NCBI RefSeq assembly: GCF_034006445.1
Contig: NZ_JAVESS010000015.1
Span: 1 to 64,000 of the forward strand
DNA length: 64,000 nt
Direction: 5' to 3'
Source: Desulfovibrio sp.
GTDB taxonomy: Bacteria > Desulfobacterota > Desulfovibrionia > Desulfovibrionales > Desulfovibrionaceae
The notes below the pieces were generated by a model. That model searched no databases, had not been told where the DNA came from, and saw only the letters and a list, made by a program, of their open reading frames with translations. Both the position numbers and the translations under genes were made by a program. Below, piece after piece: positions 18,430 to 26,888 of the stretch. The first letter of the stretch is position 1, and each line of letters opens with the position of its first letter.

Positions 18430-18662
18430 CAACAAAATTTTCCGAGGGCTGGCATACACTGACCGAGGTAGCGGAAATCTTTCGCGTTTCCCCCACTACA
18501 GTGCGCCGCCTCATCACGACCGGCAGACTGAAAGCGAACAACACCTCCTGCGCAACAAGGCCGCGATGGCGCATCCATGAGCAATGGATAGACGACTACG
18601 CTCAAAACACCCCAGAACAAAAGGAAGAAAACAATGCCCCCATGCAGACCGTTGAAGATTGA
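18426..18662 (+). CDS. Small HTH (excisionase/MerR-like) DNA-binding protein
   Basis: The 78-aa protein contains a winged-helix motif LTEVAEIFRVSPTTVRRLIT (residues about 12-31) followed by a wing with PRWRIHEQWIDDY, as in excisionases and phage regulators. It overlaps the previous gene by ATGA and the next recombinase by 29 bases. It may direct excision together with one of the tyrosine recombinases. Confidence 0.7.
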   Translation: MTTKFSEGWHTLTEVAEIFRVSPTTVRRLITTGRLKANNTSCATRPRWRIHEQWIDDYAQNTPEQKEENNAPMQTVED

Positions 18663-19278
18663 AGAATGCGCCGCGATGTACAGCGCCTATACTGGCCGCC
18701 ACAAATTGCGCAATCAATGCTTGCACTTGCTCTGCCTTACTACTGGCCTTCGCATCCATGAGGCTCTTTCCATCAGGGTTTCAGACGTGCTCCAAAACCG
18801 GCAGGTGGTTCAGGCGCTTCAGGTACAGCGCGGCAAGATGAAGCAAGCGGCACAGGGCCGCACCATCCTGCTGCCAGCACAAACCCGCGAAGCAATCAGG
18901 CTTCAGATAGATTGGCTGCTCCAGTACGGCCACCTTGGCCCAGATCAGTTTTTATTTCGCAGTCAACTGGGCGACCGCCCCATGCAAGTGGCAGAAGCGT
19001 GGAAGATTTTCAATGACGCTGCGAACAAGGCAGGGCTTCGCCGGGACTTGGGAACTTTGGGCACACACTGCTGGCGTAAGACCTTCGCGACAGAAATTTT
19101 TTGTGCTGCGGTTGAGCGAATGCAGGCCGGGGAACGCATCGACCCAATGCGCGAAGTCGCTCGCGCCCTCGGACACGCAGACATGAAGAACACAGAAAAG
19201 TATTTGCCGGTTGATCCTGAAATCGCCTTCAAAAACATGCAGATGTTGGAAGCCAGGCACAGTTACGCGCTGTCTTGA
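18634..19278 (+). CDS. Short tyrosine recombinase (catalytic domain only)
   Basis: The 214-aa protein carries the full catalytic set, R40 (TTGLRIHEAL), H145 and R148 (THCWRKTF), H181 (LGHADMKNTEKYL) and Y190. It lacks the arm- and core-binding domains of the main integrase. Similar single-domain recombinases in phages and plasmids resolve multimers or act at secondary sites. Its close coupling to the excisionase-like gene suggests the two act together. Confidence 0.85.
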   Translation: MPPCRPLKIEECAAMYSAYTGRHKLRNQCLHLLCLTTGLRIHEALSIRVSDVLQNRQVVQALQVQRGKMKQAAQGRTILLPAQTREAIRLQIDWLLQYGHLGPDQFLFRSQLGDRPMQVAEAWKIFNDAANKAGLRRDLGTLGTHCWRKTFATEIFCAAVERMQAGERIDPMREVARALGHADMKNTEKYLPVDPEIAFKNMQMLEARHSYALS

Positions 19279-19585
19279 ACACCCCCGACTTTTCCACAGG
19301 GCAAAACGTTTCCTTTTGAAAAAGAAATGTACCTGGAAGATTAGAAAAAAGTTAGTGTAAACATCCGAATTTTTTTGAAAACATATATGTAAAAAAGAAA
19401 TTGAGGTGAGCAGATACTCGCTGCACGAATACAGACCCGCCACGCGGGCACACAGCGCCACATAGAATCCCCAGAACCTAACTCCCGACGTTCATGCAGT
19501 CTGTTTCCTTTTTAAATCGACACTTATAAACATGCCTGTGGAAAACTTTTTAGCCACACGTTTACTACCCCAAAGGAGAACCATT
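19279..19585. other. AT-rich intergenic region with inverted DnaA-box-like sites (possible origin)
   Basis: TTTTCCACAGG at 19290-19300 and its exact inverse CCTGTGGAAAA at 19535-19545 bracket an AT-rich stretch (about 19315-19400) with ATATAT and A/T runs. Both contain TTTTCCACA, one mismatch from the DnaA box. The region follows the replication genes, so it may be the element origin or a regulatory region for the next operon. Confidence 0.4.
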
Positions 19586-19858
19586 ATGCACCCCGAAAAA
19601 AGAATAAAAATGCTGACCCTGCTCAATGAACTGCAAACCCTTTTGCTTGATGATGACAGCAATTCCAATACGCCTGCCGCGCATCCTGCCCCCATAGCCC
19701 CTCTTGCGCCGAAGAATGAAGGCGAGGCAGCAATTCAGGATCACTCACTGGAAATGCTTACCTGGGATGAAGGCGCGGCAATGGCCGCTTATCAGGAAGG
19801 GCTGGATAGCGCCAGAAAGCGTGAAGATTACCTGTGGAATATCGAGGGCAAGCGATGA
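19586..19858 (+). CDS. Hypothetical small protein, first gene of internal-virion cassette
   Basis: The 90-aa acidic protein has an N-terminal helix (EKRIKMLTLLNELQTLLLDD) and an Ala/Pro linker, then MLTWDEGAAMAAYQEGLDSA. ATG at 19586 follows AAGGAGAA; a longer open frame upstream lacks such a site. It overlaps the next gene by ATGA. I do not recognise a family. Its place before a gp15-like gene suggests a small phage structural or accessory protein. Confidence 0.55.
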   Translation: MHPEKRIKMLTLLNELQTLLLDDDSNSNTPAAHPAPIAPLAPKNEGEAAIQDHSLEMLTWDEGAAMAAYQEGLDSARKREDYLWNIEGKR

Positions 19859-21546
19859 ACAGAACTTCCTTTCGCGTCCCTCTCAATCAACCCAGCTCCA
19901 GTATGCCGCAATACAACCCACAACAGCTTCCCACCACTCCCGGCGCTGGCGTTTCGGCCCGTCTTTCAGATAGTGCAGCCCAAGTCTACAGCCAGGGCAC
20001 AGACCAGCAGGCCCGTCAGCTTGATGTGCTGGGCCGTGGCATGCAGCAGGTCGCCAAGGCCGGATATGACCTCCACACCGACTACCAGACAGGCAAAGCC
20101 CGTGAAGCTTTCAACCAGCTTCGCGCTGAAGAAATGGACATAAAGGCTCGCCTTGCCGCGATAACCGGAAAAGAAGCCATCGACCCTGAAAATGGCGTTC
20201 AGGCCAGCATTGCCAAATGGCAACAAGACGCTCATGCCCGCCTGACCAAAGACCTGGGCGGCATGGCTCGTGGCCTGTTTGATCAGGCTGCGGAGCTTCA
20301 CCTTGCGAACCTCACGGCGTGGGGCATTGAAAAGCATACTGGTGAAGAGCGCACCTACTTGAATCAGCAGGATGAGGGCACCATTGCGCTGGATGCCTAT
20401 GCTATGCTTTCCGATCCGTTGAATACCGCTGCAGTTAAAAGCGGATTTGAAAATATCAAGGGCCGTTATCGCGCCCTTCGTGATCGCAACGGCTGGTCTG
20501 ATGAAATCACCCAAGCCAAGCTTACTGCACAGGCGGAGAAAGTTTTCAGTAAAATGGTTGATAGCCAGCTTGATGGTGACAACCTGGGCGCAGCGCGTGA
20601 ACTGCTTGGCCGTTATGGTGAGTACATGGGCGGCAGCCGCAGCGCCTTGGAAGCCCGCATAACTGCCAAAGGCCGTGAACTGCAGGCCCGTGCGCGGGCT
20701 GAACAGGAAATGCGCTTTGTCAGCACCTTCGCCACCGACCCACTACAGGGCATTGCAGAAATATCCACCCCAGAAGGGCAGGCAAAGTATGGCCTTGACG
20801 CCAAGGCGGCTTTGGGTGTGCGCAGCATGCTTCAGGCGCAGTGGAGCTTCAACAAGCAAGTCGAGAAAGAGCGACGCGATGCCTATACCACCGATGCTGT
20901 GAATGGCATTTACGCCACACTCACAGGCGACCCCAGCAAGAATATCCCGCCTGACCCTGCCAAAGCCTATCAGAATTTGCAAAATTCCAACCTGGACGCC
21001 CTGACCAAGCTTGAAATGGGCCGCAAGCTCGAAGACGGCACCATCGGCAAAACACGCGATGCCGCAGCCGTCAATGACATGGCCCGCCTGATTGTCAGCG
21101 GTGAGGTAGATTCCGACGCGCCCATTGATGTCATGCTGGCACAGGGCAAGGCCAGCGTGGGCGATGTGGCCATGCTCAAGGGCATGCGCAAGGATATGGA
21201 CGGGCCCCTCAAAGATTACCTCAAGCGCGGCGATGCTCTTGTGGGCAACGCTTTCGCCCGGCCTCAGTTCGCAGCCGGAACGCCCGAAGCCGCCATTAAA
21301 GAAGACAGGGCACGCAATCAGCTTCAGCGCGCTATAACAGAGGCATACAATAAAGGCGGGCCGGAGGCCGTGGAAAAACTGTTCAATAGCGATTTGCCCA
21401 TGTCCATCATGAGCAGCAACGCCGTTTCTGTTGAAGATGAACTGAACAATCTTGACCGCGTTCTCAATGTCGGGCGCACCGATAAACGCCCCATTGAAAG
21501 CGCTGATGACTATGTAAGTCGGCGCACAAAGGGGGCTGCTCAATGA
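19855..21546 (+). CDS. Internal virion (T7 gp15-like) protein candidate
   Basis: The 563-aa protein has a Gln/Pro-rich N-terminus and long helical stretches rich in Ala, Glu, Arg and Lys (about 60-560). It has no signal peptide or catalytic motif. Its length, helical character and position directly before a giant multi-domain protein match internal virion protein pairs of podophages, which form a channel for DNA entry. Homology is inferred from these features. It overlaps the 1377-aa gene by ATGA. Confidence 0.5.
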   Translation: MNRTSFRVPLNQPSSSMPQYNPQQLPTTPGAGVSARLSDSAAQVYSQGTDQQARQLDVLGRGMQQVAKAGYDLHTDYQTGKAREAFNQLRAEEMDIKARLAAITGKEAIDPENGVQASIAKWQQDAHARLTKDLGGMARGLFDQAAELHLANLTAWGIEKHTGEERTYLNQQDEGTIALDAYAMLSDPLNTAAVKSGFENIKGRYRALRDRNGWSDEITQAKLTAQAEKVFSKMVDSQLDGDNLGAARELLGRYGEYMGGSRSALEARITAKGRELQARARAEQEMRFVSTFATDPLQGIAEISTPEGQAKYGLDAKAALGVRSMLQAQWSFNKQVEKERRDAYTTDAVNGIYATLTGDPSKNIPPDPAKAYQNLQNSNLDALTKLEMGRKLEDGTIGKTRDAAAVNDMARLIVSGEVDSDAPIDVMLAQGKASVGDVAMLKGMRKDMDGPLKDYLKRGDALVGNAFARPQFAAGTPEAAIKEDRARNQLQRAITEAYNKGGPEAVEKLFNSDLPMSIMSSNAVSVEDELNNLDRVLNVGRTDKRPIESADDYVSRRTKGAAQ

Positions 21547-24500
21547 GCCAGGCCAATACAAACCAAGATTTTTACCTTGAAATGCGCGGTCAGGGCTACA
21601 ATGATCAGGAAATCCGTAATGCCATGCGCCCCATGCTGGTTGAGGGCGGCTTTTCCGATCAGGAAATTAACGGCTATTTCAAAAAATATGATCCTGTCAC
21701 CCTGTGGGATTCAGTAGTTCATGGCTTTCAGGGCTCGGTAACGGGCCTTGCAGCGCGTGAAAAGCTGCCAGACAACCTTTCACAGCCCCAACTTTCACAA
21801 CTTTCCACCATGCAGCGCGTGGGCCTTCAGGTGGGAACACTGGCGGGCGACCTGCCAACAATGGCCCTTGGGGCTGGCCTTGGGCTTTTGGGTGGTCCTT
21901 CTGCTCCGGTCACTGTTCCGGCTTCAGCCATGGCCATCACGGAAGGCACCCGGGCTATTTACATGGATCATATCAAAAACGGCGAAGTGCAAAATGCGGA
22001 ACAATTTGCTCAGCGCATGGGCACAGTACTTACTGAGGCAGGTAAGGGCGGCGTCATTGGCGGCGCGACGGGCGGCATGGGCAAGTTGGCTGGCATTGGG
22101 GCAAAGACTGCTGGTGCCGGAGCCATAACAACAGGCGCGGCCACCGTCACGGCTGAAGTGGCCACCATGCCCACCGTGGCCGCAGGGCTTGAAGGCCGCC
22201 TGCCAGAGCCCCATGAATTTGTTGATGCCGCCATTCTTGTGGCCGGGCTCAAAGGGGCTGGCGCAGCAGGTGGCAAGGTCGTGGACGCGGGAGGAAAGCT
22301 TGTGCCCAAACTGCGCGATATATATACCAGAATCGGCAAAGACCCCATGCAGGTTCTTGAAGAAGCCCGCACCAATGACGCCGTGCGTCAGGATTTGCTT
22401 TCCCTCAATCGCGAGTTGCCAGAAGGCTACAAGGTTGAAAGCCGTCAGGGCAGCATGCCACGTGAAGCCAGAGAAACAGGCGGCAATCCCAATGAGGCTA
22501 TACGGGCGGCAGAAGGCTCTAACGTGGCCATGCCCCTAAGCAGAGATGCCGCACCTGCCGCAGTTGTCGCCATTGAAACCTACAGGCTTTCCAGCGTCAT
22601 TGACCAGTTGGCGGACGATCTGGGCGTTCCCTTCCGCGTTGGCCGCCTGGGGCCGCACCTCAAAAATGCAGAAGGCATTTATAAGCCCTGGGAAGAAGTC
22701 TCCCGCGTCCGCATCGCTAATGATATTGCCACCATTGCGCATGAGGCCGGGCATCATCTGCAAAAAAAGATTTTCGGCACGCTGGATGAAAAGCCGCTTC
22801 TGGCTTTTGCCGATGAACTGGCACCCATTGCCACTGTTCCACGCAAGGGGCAATCCCCCCTGCCCGAAGGCTTTGCGGAATTCATTGCCCGCTACGTGGT
22901 AGATCCGCAAGGCGCTCGGGAAAAAGCCCCGCGCTTTTATGACTATTTTGAAAGGCATCTTGAAAGCGGCAACCCGGCTTTGTTGCAGTCCCTGCAAAAT
23001 GCTCGCGCAGGTGTGCGCCGCTGGAATGAACAACCCGCCGTTAATGAGGTTTTGTCGCAAATCAACGCAACTGAGTCAGGGGCGACAGGTTCACTTCGGC
23101 AAACCTGGCGGCAGGCATACACCACCTTTATTGACGACCTGCACCCACTGAAAAAGGCCGTTGACCAAATGGCCGGCGGCAGAGAACTTCCAGCCGCTCT
23201 TGACCCTTATCTTCTGGCCCGAACCTACCGGGGCGCAGCAGGCAGGGCCACGCACTTTCTTGAGCGAAGCCCCTTTGACTTCCATACGGGCGAAAGCGTC
23301 GGCAAGCCGCTGAAGGCCATCCTTGAGCCTGTCAAGAATCTGGACGAGCTGCGGGCCTATCTGGTGGCAAAGCGTGGCCTTGAGCTGGACGCGCGCGGAG
23401 TTCTGGCAGGCATCCGCAAAGGTGCAATGGAAAAGACCGTCAGCAAGCTGGAAGCGGCCTACGAAAAAACCGCTCAGGAACTCTATGCCTATCAGGACCA
23501 TGTACTGAAATACTATGCGGCCTCCGGCATGCTTGGCAAAGAAACTCAAGCGGCCATGCGCGCAGCCAACAAAAACTATGTGCCCTTTTACCGCTTCATG
23601 GGCGACATGGCATCCACCGGGCCAAATACTGGCAGTAAAGGCTTTTTACCGCGCGAGGCAATCCGAAAAATCAGGGGCAGCGGGCGTGAGATCATCGACC
23701 CGCTGGAAAGCATCCTCAAAAATACCTACGCCCTGATTGAAGCGGCGGAAAAGAACAAGGTGGGCCTGGCGCTGGCTGACCTTGCCCGAACCACCGAAGG
23801 GGCGGGCGGCCTTGTGGAAAAGCTGCCAGCGAAAATGCTGGGCACCCGCATTTCTGGCGAAGAAGTTATGCGCACCTTGAAGGATGTTGACCCTGAAGCG
23901 GCCCGCGCCTTTGCTGAAGCCGTGGAGCGTGGCGACCTGGATGTAAGCGCATTCCGGCCAGACTATCGCATAGACAAAAAAACGGAAATTTCCGTCATGC
24001 GTGACGGAAAGCGTGAGGTGTATCAGGTAGACCCGGAACTGGCCAAGATCATGAACGGCCTTGATGGTGACGCCCTGGGCACGGTCACAAAAATACTGGC
24101 CTTTCCCGCCAGAGTGCTGCGCGCTGGCGCCACGCTCACGCCTGAATTCATTGCCCGCAACAGCATGCGTGACGGCATGGCGGCCTTTGTGCAGTCTGAA
24201 TATGGCTTCAAGCCGTGGGTGGATGTTCCTCGTGGGCTGTTCCACGCCCTGAAGCGTGATGATCTGTACTGGCGCTGGAAGCGCTCCGGTGGCGACCAGG
24301 CCACCATGTTGGGAGTGGACCGCACAACAGTGCGCCGCTCCCTTGACGACCTGACCAGAACAGGCGCGCTCAACAAAACCTGGAACATGGTCAAAAATCC
24401 TGTTGAGCTTTTTCGCATTGTTTCCGAGCTTTCCGAACAGGCTTCGCGCTTGGGTGAATTCTACAGGGCAGAGAAAGCCCTTGGCAACGGCACAGATGCA

Positions 24501-25676
24501 TTGACCAAGGCGGCCCTTGCCTCGCGCGAGGTGAGCATGGACTTTGCCCGCATCGGTGCCCGTATGCGCGCCGCCAACGCGCTTATTGCCTTCACCAATG
24601 CCCGCGTTCAGGGGCTGGATAAGATGGCTCGCGTGTTTGTGGAGCATCCCGTCAGGTCAACCGTGCGAGCCGTGAGCGCCATTACACTGCCATCTGTTCT
24701 TCTGGCCATTGCCAACCACGGAGATGAACGCATCAAGGAAATACCGCGCTGGCAGCATGATCTTTTCTGGCTGTTGCCCGTGGGTGACGTGGTGTGGCGT
24801 ATCCCCAAGCCCTTTGAACTGGGTATCATCTTTGGTTCCATTCCAGAGCGCATTACGGAATGGACTTTGGACCAGATGAACGAGCAGGAAAAGAGCGATG
24901 CCTTTCGCGGCCTGGGGGCCACCATGACGGATATTGTGAAGCCGCCTGTGCTTCCCACTGCGCTGGTGCCCATTGTGGAAGGCTGGTCGGGCAAGTCCTT
25001 CGCATTCGACAGGCCCATAATCCCGGCTTCGCGTGAAGGCATGCTGCCGGAATACCAGTACACGGAAAACACCACTGAACTGGCCAAGGCTCTTTCCCGC
25101 TTCGTGGGCACCCTGCCGGGCATGGACCAACTGAAAACATTCAGCCCCGCCGCAGCGGAAAATACCATTCGCAACTACACGGGCGGCAGCGGCGTCTATG
25201 TGCTTCAAGGTGTGGACTTTGCCCTGCGCAAGTTCGGCGCACTGCCTGCCCCGGTGAAGCCCACGCCCACCCTGGCCGAAATTCCTTTTGTGCGGGCCTT
25301 TGTGGCCAGGCACCCGAGCATGGGGGCGGAGTCCATCGCCAAGTTTCGTGAGCATTGGCAAGAGGCCAGCGCCTATCTGAAGACCATCAACGGCTTGCAG
25401 AAGGAATATAAATATCAGGACGTGGCCAACCTGATGCCCTATCATGTCTATTCAGCGCTGGAAGGTACAAATCAAGCCCTGAACACACTTTCCCGAACCA
25501 TCAGAGATATAAACAATGTGCCCGAAGGGCAGATGACCGCCGACGAAAAGCGCCAGTTTGTTGATGCCCTGTACTTCAAGGCCATCACTGTGGCGCGCTA
25601 CGGCAATGAAATTTATGACAATCTTCAGCCCATGATAGAGCAGTTGAAAACACGGGCGGCGGAAGCAAAGAGATAA
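21543..25676 (+). CDS. Large polyvalent protein (LPD38-like) with zinc-protease motif
   Basis: The 1377-aa protein appears to have several parts. An N-terminal module (10-51) carries two GxxDxE repeats. A Gly/Ala-rich hydrophobic stretch (about 95-245) comes next. A gluzincin-type motif has HEAGHH with H400, E401 and H404, and a likely third ligand E446 (EGFAEF). A long helical region follows, then an LPD38-like domain (about 820-1060; PEFIARNSMRDGMAAF near 865). Such polyvalent proteins are packaged by phages or transferred by conjugative elements and delivered into the recipient. It may be the gp16-like ejection protein of the preceding gene's complex. The zinc protease is inferred from motif only. 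Confidence 0.7.
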   Translation: MSQANTNQDFYLEMRGQGYNDQEIRNAMRPMLVEGGFSDQEINGYFKKYDPVTLWDSVVHGFQGSVTGLAAREKLPDNLSQPQLSQLSTMQRVGLQVGTLAGDLPTMALGAGLGLLGGPSAPVTVPASAMAITEGTRAIYMDHIKNGEVQNAEQFAQRMGTVLTEAGKGGVIGGATGGMGKLAGIGAKTAGAGAITTGAATVTAEVATMPTVAAGLEGRLPEPHEFVDAAILVAGLKGAGAAGGKVVDAGGKLVPKLRDIYTRIGKDPMQVLEEARTNDAVRQDLLSLNRELPEGYKVESRQGSMPREARETGGNPNEAIRAAEGSNVAMPLSRDAAPAAVVAIETYRLSSVIDQLADDLGVPFRVGRLGPHLKNAEGIYKPWEEVSRVRIANDIATIAHEAGHHLQKKIFGTLDEKPLLAFADELAPIATVPRKGQSPLPEGFAEFIARYVVDPQGAREKAPRFYDYFERHLESGNPALLQSLQNARAGVRRWNEQPAVNEVLSQINATESGATGSLRQTWRQAYTTFIDDLHPLKKAVDQMAGGRELPAALDPYLLARTYRGAAGRATHFLERSPFDFHTGESVGKPLKAILEPVKNLDELRAYLVAKRGLELDARGVLAGIRKGAMEKTVSKLEAAYEKTAQELYAYQDHVLKYYAASGMLGKETQAAMRAANKNYVPFYRFMGDMASTGPNTGSKGFLPREAIRKIRGSGREIIDPLESILKNTYALIEAAEKNKVGLALADLARTTEGAGGLVEKLPAKMLGTRISGEEVMRTLKDVDPEAARAFAEAVERGDLDVSAFRPDYRIDKKTEISVMRDGKREVYQVDPELAKIMNGLDGDALGTVTKILAFPARVLRAGATLTPEFIARNSMRDGMAAFVQSEYGFKPWVDVPRGLFHALKRDDLYWRWKRSGGDQATMLGVDRTTVRRSLDDLTRTGALNKTWNMVKNPVELFRIVSELSEQASRLGEFYRAEKALGNGTDALTKAALASREVSMDFARIGARMRAANALIAFTNARVQGLDKMARVFVEHPVRSTVRAVSAITLPSVLLAIANHGDERIKEIPRWQHDLFWLLPVGDVVWRIPKPFELGIIFGSIPERITEWTLDQMNEQEKSDAFRGLGATMTDIVKPPVLPTALVPIVEGWSGKSFAFDRPIIPASREGMLPEYQYTENTTELAKALSRFVGTLPGMDQLKTFSPAAAENTIRNYTGGSGVYVLQGVDFALRKFGALPAPVKPTPTLAEIPFVRAFVARHPSMGAESIAKFREHWQEASAYLKTINGLQKEYKYQDVANLMPYHVYSALEGTNQALNTLSRTIRDINNVPEGQMTADEKRQFVDALYFKAITVARYGNEIYDNLQPMIEQLKTRAAEAKR

Positions 25677-25692
25677 AAGACGGGGGGGATTA

Positions 25693-26049
25693 TCAGTTCA
25701 GCAGGGTTTCAACCATCTTGCGGCGTTCTTCCAGCTTTTCCTGTTCGCCGCCGTGATAGTGAGGATCAAACAGATTAAAGTATTTCACAATCGAAGCCTC
25801 AGAAAATCCATATTCTTCCAGAATTGGGCGTATGTATTCTCGTGTTTCTGAGTCGGAAAAACCGCCCTCATGGAGCATACTGTAAACCCCGGTTCTGTAA
25901 TCCACGACTTCACCGGCGAGCTTTCGCCGGGCGTCATCTACCACCAGAGCCTTTACGCGCTCGGTAGGCTCACCGCCAATCACAGACGGTATTGGGGCCG
26001 CAAAATAAAGTATTGCGGCAAGAAGAAAGCAGAATGGGAGCTTTCGCAT
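25693..26049 (-). CDS. Small secreted protein sharing a module with the giant polyvalent protein
   Basis: The 118-aa protein has a signal peptide (about 1-25, FCFLLAAILYFAAP). Residues 55-96 align without gaps to residues 10-51 of the 1377-aa protein, with 17 identities in 42, including RP, GFS, YF and DP. It is encoded convergently, its stop 16 bases from that gene's stop. It may be a periplasmic partner, decoy or exclusion factor for the ejected protein. The function is not established. Confidence 0.7.
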   Translation of the reverse strand: MRKLPFCFLLAAILYFAAPIPSVIGGEPTERVKALVVDDARRKLAGEVVDYRTGVYSMLHEGGFSDSETREYIRPILEEYGFSEASIVKYFNLFDPHYHGGEQEKLEERRKMVETLLN

Positions 26050-26098
26050 GCTTCAAGTCTAAAAAGCATATCGCAGCAAGGCAAGGGTCAAAAATAAG

Positions 26099-26120
26099 GG
26101 CCGGGAGTCTTCCCGGCCCA
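26099..26120 (-). terminator. Intrinsic terminator of the 74-aa gene
   Basis: The stem GGGCCGGGA/TCCCGGCCC, read on the minus strand, is followed by TTATTTTT. It lies between the two minus-strand small genes. Confidence 0.7.
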
Positions 26121-26145
26121 CGTAGCGTACATCTATAGCAGGTTA

Positions 26146-26370
26146 TTACTCAACTACCGGAGAGCATTTATTAATTCCCCTATGGATTGTATGTGCGGCA
26201 TGGGCAATTAAGCCAAGCCCTCCAAATATCGCATGGTAATCTTGATCAGAAAAACCATCAGCTCCCATCATCTTTTCGCGTAGCCCTATCACAATATCTT
26301 CAATGGATACCGCCAGGGAGGCGAAGTCTTCAAGCTTGTCATAATCAAGTGGTGTTAGTAGGTTATCCAT
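26146..26370 (-). CDS. Hypothetical small protein
   Basis: The 74-aa, mostly helical, acidic protein (MDNLLTPLDYDKLEDFASLA) has no recognised family. ATG at 26370 has AGGAG ten bases upstream; an alternative TTG at 26379 is too close to that site. The C-terminal half is Gly/His-rich (GGLGLIAHAAHTIHRG). It lies between two terminator-like hairpins, so it is probably transcribed on its own. Confidence 0.5.
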   Translation of the reverse strand: MDNLLTPLDYDKLEDFASLAVSIEDIVIGLREKMMGADGFSDQDYHAIFGGLGLIAHAAHTIHRGINKCSPVVE

Positions 26371-26410
26371 AGCCTTCAATCTCCTTCTTAGGTTGAGGGT
26401 TAGGCCCGGC

Positions 26411-26447
26411 CTGAAAGGTGCGATCTTTCAGGCCGGGCTGTTTTTAT
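26411..26447. terminator. Hairpin between two minus-strand small genes
   Basis: The inverted repeat GCCCGGCCTGAAAG/CTTTCAGGCCGGGC is followed on the plus strand by TGTTTTT. The flanking genes are on the minus strand, where no T run follows it, so its direction of action is uncertain. Confidence 0.5.
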
Positions 26448-26656
26448 CCTTCATCGTTTTCCGTAACCTGCACAGCGTTGCCAGTGGCAAGCCAGGCTTT
26501 GACCGCATCGGGATCAATCCGCCAGCTTCGCCCAACCTTACGTGCAGGCAAGCCCGCCTGAAGGGCTTGGAAAAGAGTTTTCCGATCAATGCGCAAAGCA
26601 TCTGCGCATTCTTCAACGGTCATACCAATGGGTGGCCAGTTTATTTTCTCAACCAT
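26444..26656 (-). CDS. Excisionase-type HTH DNA-binding protein
   Basis: The 70-aa protein has the helix-turn-helix segment MTVEECADALRIDRKTLFQA followed by LPARKVGRSWRIDPDAVKAW, the layout of the excisionase/HTH_17 family. It could replace the broken alpA as directionality factor or repressor. It diverges from the serine recombinase gene across a 230-bp AT-rich gap. Confidence 0.78.
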   Translation of the reverse strand: MVEKINWPPIGMTVEECADALRIDRKTLFQALQAGLPARKVGRSWRIDPDAVKAWLATGNAVQVTENDEG

Positions 26657-26796
26657 TATAACCCCATATTGGAACCTAAACTGTATTTAAAAGGAATTTA
26701 AATGGGATTAAATAAGATGTCAAGACCAATTGATTTCACTGAGAACTAGAAGTCTAGATAGGGTATAGGCTAAGTGGACAACTGACTTCGGCCTAA

Positions 26797-26873
26797 AAAG
26801 TGTCTAAGTAAGGTGGTAAAAATAATTTATTGACATAATCAATTTTGACTCTTAAATTCTAATTAGACACTTT
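26797..26873 (+). promoter_or_regulatory. Promoter of the serine recombinase flanked by an 11-bp inverted repeat
   Basis: AAAGTGTCTAA (26797-26807) and its exact inverse TTAGACACTTT (26863-26873) surround TTGACA (26830-26835) and, 17 bp on, TAAATT. The right arm lies between the -10 and the ribosome site GGGAG. This fits a res/operator site bound by the recombinase or the nearby HTH protein. Confidence 0.55.
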
Positions 26874-26888
26874 ACGGGAGAATACCCC

